Positions 59,705 to 64,000 of a DNA stretch of 64,000 nt are shown one piece after another; position 1 is the first letter of the stretch; each line of letters begins with the position of its first letter. Position numbers and translations under genes: made by a program. The notes below the pieces were generated by a model that saw only the letters and a list, made by a program, of their open reading frames with translations, was not told the DNA's origin and did not search any database. Origin of the DNA: Pseudomonadota bacterium. GTDB lineage: Bacteria; Tectomicrobia; Entotheonellia; Entotheonellales; Entotheonellaceae. The stretch is taken from NCBI GenBank assembly GCA_005777235.1, contig SXND01000083.1, forward strand, positions 1-64,000, given 5' to 3'.

Positions 59705-60721
59705 ATGGCATACAGCCTACGCTGGCTCGCCCGTACCGCCCGCTGGCTGGACCGCCAACCCCTGCCACTGGTGGTGGTTCTGGGCCTGACGCTCGGTCTG
59801 GGGCTGGGCCTGCCCGGCTTTTTCGCCCTGCACGCCCCAGCCTGGGCCCTGGCCTGGCTCTTGCTGTTCGGCCTCCTGTGGCGTCTCGGGCAGCGCGCTG
59901 AGCCGGTCTTTCCAGAGACACCGCCGGCCCGCACCACGCCCCGGCGCGTCCGTGACGGGCGGCTGGTGATGCTCGATCTCCCCGGTGGCAGCTTTTTGAT
60001 GGGCTCACCGGCCAGCGATGACATGGCGTATGACGACGAGAGACCACAGCACCGGGTGACGCTGGCGGGATTGCGCATTGCGGTGACGCCGGTGACGGCT
60101 GGCCTGTACCACGCGGTGATGCAAGGGCAGGCGCCAACAGCAGGCCGTGAGCAGGTACCCGTGGTCAACGTGAGCTGGGAAGACGCCCTGCGGTTCTGTA
60201 ACCGACTCTCTGAGCGGGAGGGCTATCGCCCCTGTTACCGTCAGCGCTTTGGACGCTGGCGCTGTGACTGGCGTGCCGATGGCTACCGTTTGCCCACCGA
60301 AGCGGAGTGGGAATACGCCTGCCGCGCCGGGACTATCACACGCTATGCTTTCGGGGATAACCCGGCCCGGCTGGAGCGCTATGCCTGGTATGGCGAGGGT
60401 TTCTCAAGGGGCGCCCATGAGGTGGCCCAGAAATTGCCCAATGCCTGGGGGCTGTACGACATGCACGGCAATGTCTGGGAATGGTGCTGGGACCTCTACG
60501 GAGCCTATGCAGCCAGAGCAGTCACAAATTCGCGCGGTCCGTCAAAATATAGATCTAAAAGTGCCTGGAGGCGGGTGATTCGTGGCGGCTCGTTCTTCAA
60601 TCCGCCCGTGCACCTGCGCTCCGCGTACCGGGGCTTCGTCCCGCCCGTGGACCTGAGCGACGACCTCGGGTTCCGGTGTGTCCGTGTCCCGCCCCAGCAT
60701 TTTGAGCCCTTGTCCCCTTGA
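59705..60721 (+). CDS. DGR target protein 1: membrane-anchored FGE-sulfatase (C-type-lectin-fold) variable protein
   Basis: A 338-aa protein. Two adjacent N-terminal hydrophobic helices (LPLVVVLGLTLGLGLGLPGFFALH; WALAWLLLFGLLWRL) precede an FGE-sulfatase domain. Its blocks are MLDLPGGSFLMGSPASDD, HRVTLAGLRIAVTPVTAGLY, VPVVNVSWEDALRFCNRLSE, YRLPTEAEWEYACRAGT, WGLYDMHGNVWEWCWDLYG and RVIRGGSFFNPPVHLRSAYRG. The last 50 residues are encoded by variable repeat VR1. The fold is a C-type-lectin variant used as a ligand-binding scaffold in DGR targets. GGAGG precedes the ATG. It is transcribed toward the RT gene (convergent). The anchor implies membrane display. Confidence 0.92.
   Translation: MAYSLRWLARTARWLDRQPLPLVVVLGLTLGLGLGLPGFFALHAPAWALAWLLLFGLLWRLGQRAEPVFPETPPARTTPRRVRDGRLVMLDLPGGSFLMGSPASDDMAYDDERPQHRVTLAGLRIAVTPVTAGLYHAVMQGQAPTAGREQVPVVNVSWEDALRFCNRLSEREGYRPCYRQRFGRWRCDWRADGYRLPTEAEWEYACRAGTITRYAFGDNPARLERYAWYGEGFSRGAHEVAQKLPNAWGLYDMHGNVWEWCWDLYGAYAARAVTNSRGPSKYRSKSAWRRVIRGGSFFNPPVHLRSAYRGFVPPVDLSDDLGFRCVRVPPQHFEPLSP
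60562..60696 (+). repeat. DGR variable repeat VR1
   Basis: 135 nt aligning without gaps to TR 62027-62161 (minus). I count 15 mismatches, all at adenines of TR (A to T nine times, A to G four, A to C two by my reading), changing 12 codons of the FGE C terminus. The final 32 nt starting CTCGGGTTCCGGTGTGTCCG (60665-60696) are identical to TR and form the IMH-like end. The first 33 or so nt are also identical. Confidence 0.93.
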
Positions 60722-60734
60722 TTCTTTTGCCTTT

Positions 60735-60754
60735 ACCGGCGCGTTAGCGCCGGT
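60735..60754 (+). terminator. 8-bp hairpin with 4-nt loop after VR1; terminator and possible DGR hairpin
   Basis: ACCGGCGC-GTTA-GCGCCGGT followed by TTTTT. It sits 13 bp after the target 1 stop and 38 bp past the IMH. As an intrinsic terminator it is excellent. DGR targets often also carry a short hairpin with a 4-nt loop just downstream of VR that aids retrohoming, and the stem and loop lengths match that. Confidence 0.75.
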
Positions 60755-60760
60755 TTTTGT

Positions 60761-60778
60761 TTGTCTGCACACAGACAA
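60761..60778. repeat. Second hairpin after VR1
   Basis: TTGTCTG-CACA-CAGACAA, a 7-bp stem with a 4-nt loop, directly after the terminator. Further TTGTCTGTTTGT-type motifs occur at 60810, and similar GACAAA-rich sequence follows target 2 at 63.42-63.51 kb. Confidence 0.5.
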
Positions 60779-60845
60779 TATGTGCACAATAAACAATCAT
60801 TTGTACGCATATTGTCTGTTTGTGTCCATACATCCGCCCGCCCGG

Positions 60846-61835
60846 TCACGGAAACACCAGTAGCCCTTGATATGACTTGATGGTGCGGGACAGTGCCTCC
60901 TCGCCTCGGCTCGCGGCACTCTGCAGCCGCTGCTGCAAACGGCGCCGTAGTTTGCGGCTCGGGCTGATCCCCGCTCGGCTGATGCGATAGCCCAGAAAGA
61001 CGGCTGGGGTGGTCGCAGGCTCCACCGCCAGACGTTTGGGATTGAGGGAGAGCCCGCGTGCCTCAGCCAGCCAGGTCGTCAGGGCTGCACGGGCTTCCAG
61101 CAACGGCGCTTTGGTATCGGCAAACAGCACGAAATCATCCATATAGCGCTGGTAGCCAGGGATGTGCAACTGACGTTTGACAAAGTGATCCAGGCCATCC
61201 AGAAAAAAGTTCCCGCACCACTGGCTGAACCATGAGCCCAGAGGCAGCCCATACCCGGCAGTTGGACAACGCTCGCCCAGTGTCGTCGCGGCCAGGGGGC
61301 TACGGTACACCTCGTCGCTAGAGGTAATGATGGTGCGCACCAGGGCCAGCGTGTCTGCATCCACCACACGTGTGGGGAACAAAACCAGCAGGCGGGCGTG
61401 CTGAATGCTCAAAAAGTAGGCGTGAATGTCGAGGTGGAGACGCCAGGCATAGCGGCGCATACAGGCCAGGAAATACAGCACGGCCCGATGGGGACCGCGT
61501 TGGTGGCCAGCGGCAAACGATTGTTCCAGGTAGCGACGCTCAAACACCGGGCCGATTTCGTTGAGTACGGCGTGGTGCAACACCCGGTCGCGCACGGCTG
61601 GGGCCGCAATCAGGCGGGTTTTCGGATCGGCAATGCTGTGCAGCCGCCAGGGCGATGGCCGGTAGCGCTGCGCCAGCAACTCCTGGTGCAGCGCCAACAG
61701 GTGGTAATCGCAGTCGATCTCAAAGCGCGCCACGCTCGGATGACGGCGTTTGCCACGGCGACACGCCCGCCAGGCGCGCCAGAGTGCTTCCTGGCTGGCC
61801 AGGCGTTGGTAACTGCCGGCAGCAAGGGTGTACAT
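60846..61835 (-). CDS. DGR reverse transcriptase
   Basis: A 329-aa reverse transcriptase starting MYTLAAGSYQRLASQEALWRAW (ATG 61835, GGAG upstream). RT motifs are: 1-2, YRPSPWRLHSIADPKTRLIAAPAVRDRVLHHAVLNEIGPVFERRYLEQSFAAGHQRGPHRAV; 3, WRLHLDIHAYFLSIQHARLLVLF; 4, GYGLPLGSWFSQWCGNFFLDGLDHFVKRQ; 5, RYMDDFVLFADT; 6-7, LSLNPKRLAVEPATTPAVFLGYRIS. Motif 4 has SQ in place of the usual QG, the hallmark of DGR RTs, and the YMDD box is intact. It has the compact size of DGR RTs with no maturase or endonuclease domain. It copies TR RNA with adenine-directed errors. Order Avd-TR-RT is canonical. Confidence 0.95.
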   Translation of the reverse strand: MYTLAAGSYQRLASQEALWRAWRACRRGKRRHPSVARFEIDCDYHLLALHQELLAQRYRPSPWRLHSIADPKTRLIAAPAVRDRVLHHAVLNEIGPVFERRYLEQSFAAGHQRGPHRAVLYFLACMRRYAWRLHLDIHAYFLSIQHARLLVLFPTRVVDADTLALVRTIITSSDEVYRSPLAATTLGERCPTAGYGLPLGSWFSQWCGNFFLDGLDHFVKRQLHIPGYQRYMDDFVLFADTKAPLLEARAALTTWLAEARGLSLNPKRLAVEPATTPAVFLGYRISRAGISPSRKLRRRLQQRLQSAASRGEEALSRTIKSYQGLLVFP

Positions 61836-61850
61836 GGAGTCTCCAGCCAT

Positions 61851-61868
61851 GTCGGGCTGAAGCCCGAC
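61851..61868. repeat. Short perfect hairpin between TR and RT
   Basis: GTCGGGCT-GA-AGCCCGAC, an 8-bp stem with a 2-nt loop, 15 bp upstream of the RT start codon. The motif resembles common dispersed REP hairpins. It lies in the stretch downstream of TR that in other DGRs is needed for RNA template priming. Confidence 0.45.
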
Positions 61869-62026
61869 CTACCGGGAAGCCCGACAACGCGACTGGCACC
61901 GGACTTACGCAAGGGATATTGAGATGGCCCACCCGGACAGTCGCAGCGCTACTGGAACAGGCGGACCAGGAGAGAGGGCCGCTGGCCCTCGGCAGGCGCT
62001 GCATGGCGTGTGCAAGAACGGCATGT

Positions 62027-62161
62027 TGGGGCGGGACACGGACACACCGGAACCCGAGGTTGTCGTTCTGGTCCTCGGGTTGGTCGTTGTCCCGGTTCGC
62101 GGAGCGCAGGTTCTCGGGCGGATTGTTGAACGAGCCGCCACGAATCACCCGCCTCCAGGCA
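62027..62161 (-). repeat. DGR template repeat TR
   Basis: 135 nt, non-coding in context though an accidental ORF crosses it. The central 72 nt contain 23 adenines, arranged mostly as AAC, GAC, GAG and CAA codons (translated FNNPPENLRSANRDNDQP..NDNLG), the typical adenine-loaded template. The 3' end (IMH* side, 62027-62058) is GC-rich and identical to both VRs up to CCCCA, after which TR has ACAT while VR1 and VR2 have GCAT and GCCT. It lies between the Avd gene and the RT gene on the same strand. Confidence 0.94.
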
Positions 62162-62269
62162 TTACGCGCCTGCTTGAGGCGCAGTATGGCACATCCCGCC
62201 GCCAGCGCCAAGGGTGTGGTCCAGGGCCATGGAGTGTTCGGTTGTTGGCCTGCGTTACCCTGGGTGTGG

Positions 62270-62632
62270 TCAGGACGTTGGTTCCGCGCGGGCGGCGAGA
62301 TGCTTGTGCCAGCCGCCAAGCTGGCGTCCAATGTCGTCGGCCAGGCGCAAGGCGTATTGCCCCTGGCGGTCGTCGAGGAAGGTCGTCTCCACCGCCAGGC
62401 GCAGCCGCAGGCGCAGGCGGATGAGCAGGAGATCTGCTTCCGCCAGAGCCGTGTCACGGTCGATGTTTTTTAACGCCAACGTCACCGTATCGAGGCGGTG
62501 TAAGATCTCGGCGGCAAGAGAACAGGCCAGCACATCGTGGGGCTGCGTGCGAGTCTTGTTGAGCAGCCACACGCAGAGATCCCAGGTCACGGTAAAAATT
62601 GGCGCCTGCAGGTCGCGTTGCGTCGGGCTCAT
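62270..62632 (-). CDS. avd: Avd-like accessory variability determinant
   Basis: A 120-aa all-helical protein (FTVTWDLCVWLLNKTRTQPHDVLACSLAAEILHRLDTVTLALKNIDRDTALAEADLLLIRLRLRLRLAVETTFLDDRQGQYALRLADDIGRQLGGWHKH). Size, four-helix pattern and the Arg/Leu-rich third helix with the C-terminal RLADDIGRQLGGWHK match bAvd proteins, which form basic pentameric barrels that bind RT and TR RNA. Located directly upstream of TR. It overlaps the HTH gene by 4 bp (ATGA). Confidence 0.88.
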   Translation of the reverse strand: MSPTQRDLQAPIFTVTWDLCVWLLNKTRTQPHDVLACSLAAEILHRLDTVTLALKNIDRDTALAEADLLLIRLRLRLRLAVETTFLDDRQGQYALRLADDIGRQLGGWHKHLAARAEPTS

Positions 62633-63192
62633 GCGCTGCCCACACGGCGTTCACTGCGCCGCAGCAGCCCGGCAAAGGCGGGCATCACGTCCTGCTCCAG
62701 CGCGGCCAGCAGCGGCGTGGCCTGCTCCGCCGTGGCACAGAGCAGCAGTTCCATGGCGGCGAGGCTGGCCGCATCACGGGCGGCGCGATAGGACACGGTC
62801 TTTTCCTGACGGTCATAGCGATAACAGCCCACGGCCAGGTGATCGAGGCACTGACGCATGTGCGCCGTGGCTTTGTCCAACGCGCCGCCGCCCGCGGCAA
62901 GTTGCTGGTAGATGGACATGGCGAGCTGCACGGCTTTGAGATCGCGCAGGGTGTAGCGCCGCTCTTTACCTGGTAGCAGAGCCTCTTCGATGACGGCCTT
63001 GAAACGCGCCTGTTGCTGGCTGGCGCGCTGCTGGATGTCAGCGTCAATGTGCAGGTCATCGCGCTCGATGACCCAGCGGCCACCGACTTTTTGGGCTGGC
63101 AGACGCTTGTGTTCGATCATGTACAACACCTGACGGCGGGTTTTCCCCAGCAGAGCCGTCGCTTGTTCGAGTGAAAGTTGCATAATAGACAT
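62629..63192 (-). CDS. Excisionase/MerR-type HTH protein of the DGR cassette
   Basis: A 187-aa protein. Residues 5-50 are an excisionase-type winged helix (LSLEQATALLGKTRRQVLYMIEHKRLPAQKVGGRWVIERDDL). The remaining 135 residues are helical and of unknown fold (LKAVQLAMSIYQQLAAGGGALDKATAHMRQCLDHLAVGCYRYDRQEKTVSYRAARDAASLAAMELLLCATAEQATPLLAALEQDVMPAFAGLL). It is translationally coupled to avd. It may regulate cassette expression or bind TR/VR DNA; both are inferences. HTH accessory genes do occur in some DGRs. Confidence 0.82.
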   Translation of the reverse strand: MSIMQLSLEQATALLGKTRRQVLYMIEHKRLPAQKVGGRWVIERDDLHIDADIQQRASQQQARFKAVIEEALLPGKERRYTLRDLKAVQLAMSIYQQLAAGGGALDKATAHMRQCLDHLAVGCYRYDRQEKTVSYRAARDAASLAAMELLLCATAEQATPLLAALEQDVMPAFAGLLRRSERRVGSA

Positions 63193-63261
63193 TCTCGGGC
63201 ATAGAAGATGGGCTCATGCAGGAGCTTTCTCGGCCACGCTGCCCCCTCCTGGGAGCTGGCA

Positions 63262-63374
63262 CCTCCCCCCAGCGGGGGGAGGCAGGAGGGGGGACACGAC
63301 GGGGGGTGAGGAGACGGGGAACGCCTGGCCGCCCTGTGCCCCCCTCCCAACTTCCCCCCGCTGGGGGGAGGAGT
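63262..63374. repeat. Two GC-rich palindromes upstream of the HTH gene
   Basis: CCTCCCCCCAGCGGGGGGAGG (63262-63282) and TTCCCCCCGCTGGGGGGAGG (about 63352-63372) are inverted copies of each other, 70 bp apart. Either alone forms a hairpin and together they can form a longer stem. They lie in the 370-bp gap between target 2 and the HTH gene, where the avd-HTH promoter should be. The rest of the gap (63.39-63.53 kb) is a GACAAA/CACAAA-rich tract. Confidence 0.6.
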
Positions 63375-63560
63375 GTCGGCAAGCATCACGTTTCTTATGC
63401 CCGATAATGTCTAATGTGCAGCACCAATGGACACAAGGATAGACAAAAGGACAAAGAGACAGGCTTTGTAGCACAAAAGGACAGACAAATACACAAATAA
63501 ACAATTTGTACGGTCCGCGCTGCGCGCAGGAGAAAGCAAAGGATCAATAAAATCAATGGG

Positions 63561-64000
63561 TCAAGGCTGGGGCGGGACACGGACACACCGGAACCCGAGG
63601 AGGACGTGCTGGAACTCGGGAGGGTCGTTGGCCCGGAACGCGGAGCGCAGGTTCACGGGCGGATTGAAGAACGAGCCGCCACGAATCACCCGACAAGAAC
63701 GATCCTTGAAGGCATAGCACGTCCCATCAGCAGGCCCCAAGGGATCAACCCACACCCCGGCACCATAGTCGTTATACCAGTCCCGCGTCCACTCCCAGAC
63801 ATTGCCGTGCATATCATACAGCCCGAGAGGGTTCGGCTGCTTCTGCCGCACCGCTTGCGCTCCTTTGGCGTTCTCCGCAAACCAGGCATAGTCGCCTAGG
63901 CGCGCAGCATCCGCGCCAAACGACCACGGGAAGCAACTACCCGCACGCGCCGCGTACTCCCACTGTGCTTCGGTCGGCAGATCACCGCCGAGTTGTTGAC
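63561..64000 (-). CDS. DGR target protein 2: FGE-sulfatase variable protein, partial
   Basis: Incomplete: the 5' end lies beyond the window, and the internal ATG at 63851 in the track is not the true start. The visible 146 residues are the C-terminal FGE-sulfatase half: LPTEAQWEYAARAGSCFPWSFGADAARLGDYAWFAENAKGAQAVRQKQPNPLGLYDMHGNVWEWTRDWYNDYGAGVWVDPLGP..RVIRGGSFFNPPVNLRSAFRANDPPEFQHVLLGFRCVRVPPQP. The last 42 codons are VR2. It is encoded on the same strand as the HTH-avd-TR-RT cassette and upstream of it. Confidence 0.92.
   Translation of the reverse strand, partial: QQLGGDLPTEAQWEYAARAGSCFPWSFGADAARLGDYAWFAENAKGAQAVRQKQPNPLGLYDMHGNVWEWTRDWYNDYGAGVWVDPLGPADGTCYAFKDRSCRVIRGGSFFNPPVNLRSAFRANDPPEFQHVLLGFRCVRVPPQP
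63568..63692 (-). repeat. DGR variable repeat VR2
   Basis: 125 nt aligning without gaps to TR positions 11-135. I count 14 mismatches: 13 at TR adenines and one G to T (GAC to TTC). The terminal CTCGGG..CGCCCCA block is identical to TR and VR1. VR2 is 10 nt shorter than VR1 on the 5' side (TGTCGGGTG versus GAGGCGGGTG in TR). Confidence 0.92.

Noticed and set aside
60846-61835. Classifying the RT as retron or group II intron RT
   Set aside because: No maturase or endonuclease domain, no msr/msd; SQ in motif 4, adjacent Avd, TR and two VRs make it a DGR RT.
61720-62457. 245-aa ORF translating the TR (GGSFNNPPENLRSANRDNDQ)
   Set aside because: It lacks the FGE domain upstream and overlaps the Avd gene in another frame; TR is a non-coding template.
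63262-63374. CRISPR-like repeats
   Set aside because: Only two palindromic copies in inverted orientation, no regular spacers and no cas genes.

Overview
The window is about 64 kb of GC-rich bacterial chromosome carrying an ordinary metabolic and housekeeping backbone heavily interrupted by mobile-element remnants. A TonB-type protein and a family 9 (heptosyltransferase-like) glycosyltransferase argue for a Gram-negative envelope. RNase Y, HrcA, a Ycf45-type R3H/AAA protein, hydantoinase genes, many crotonase and CoA genes and FGE-sulfatase proteins would fit an uncultivated soil or sponge-associated lineage such as Tectomicrobia/Entotheonella-like bacteria. That placement is a guess, not something the sequence proves. 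I saw no rRNA, tRNA or CRISPR array.

Layout. 0.3-2.9 kb: decayed accessory DNA (truncated AIPR-type abortive-infection gene, a membrane coiled-coil gene preceded by an attC-like site, short repeats, a broken conserved-hypothetical gene). 2.9-10.1 kb: minus-strand genes for a class III nucleotidyl cyclase, an ABC permease/ATPase pair, a beta-propeller protein and a ThDP enzyme. 10.1-12.4 kb: a possible IS66-like remnant, an aspartic protease gene and a badly decayed TnpB element. 12.5-31 kb: molybdopterin oxidoreductase, ribE, a MazEF-type pair, ribA, crotonases, hydantoinase B/A, a BoxB/PaaA-like di-iron protein, PspA with a YbjN-like partner, a large FAD/Fe-S dehydrogenase and larC. Two copies of one 132-bp MITE sit exactly at the stop codons of hyuA and pspA. 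31-34.9 kb: a TnpB gene split by a decayed group II intron. 35-39.5 kb: glycosyltransferase, LMW phosphatase-like protein and decayed toxin/cyclase fragments. 39.5-47.7 kb: minus-strand cluster hrcA-prmA-rsmE-purD-glnB-tonB-gpsA-larB. 48.7-53.5 kb: holB, rny, fau, asparaginase. 53.9-59.6 kb: two more TnpB elements, a PP2C phosphatase with a cNMP-binding domain, and the R3H/AAA ATPase.

59.7-64 kb is the highlight: a diversity-generating retroelement (DGR). It has a reverse transcriptase with the DGR-type SQ motif and YMDD, a 135-nt template repeat (TR), an Avd-like helical protein, an excisionase-type HTH protein, and two FGE-sulfatase/C-type-lectin-fold target genes whose C termini are variable repeats (VRs) of that TR. 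VR1 differs from TR at 15 positions, every one an adenine in TR. VR2 differs at 13 adenines plus one G. Target 1 carries two N-terminal membrane helices and is convergent to the rest of the cassette; target 2 runs off the window end.

Other cross-cutting observations. A ~48-aa ribbon-helix-helix-like ORF precedes three TnpB genes. The TnpB genes have lost catalytic residues or reading frame. Several decayed mobile genes look enriched in A:T to C:G transversions. Starts were moved from the ORF-track ATG when a better Shine-Dalgarno or conserved N terminus supported it.
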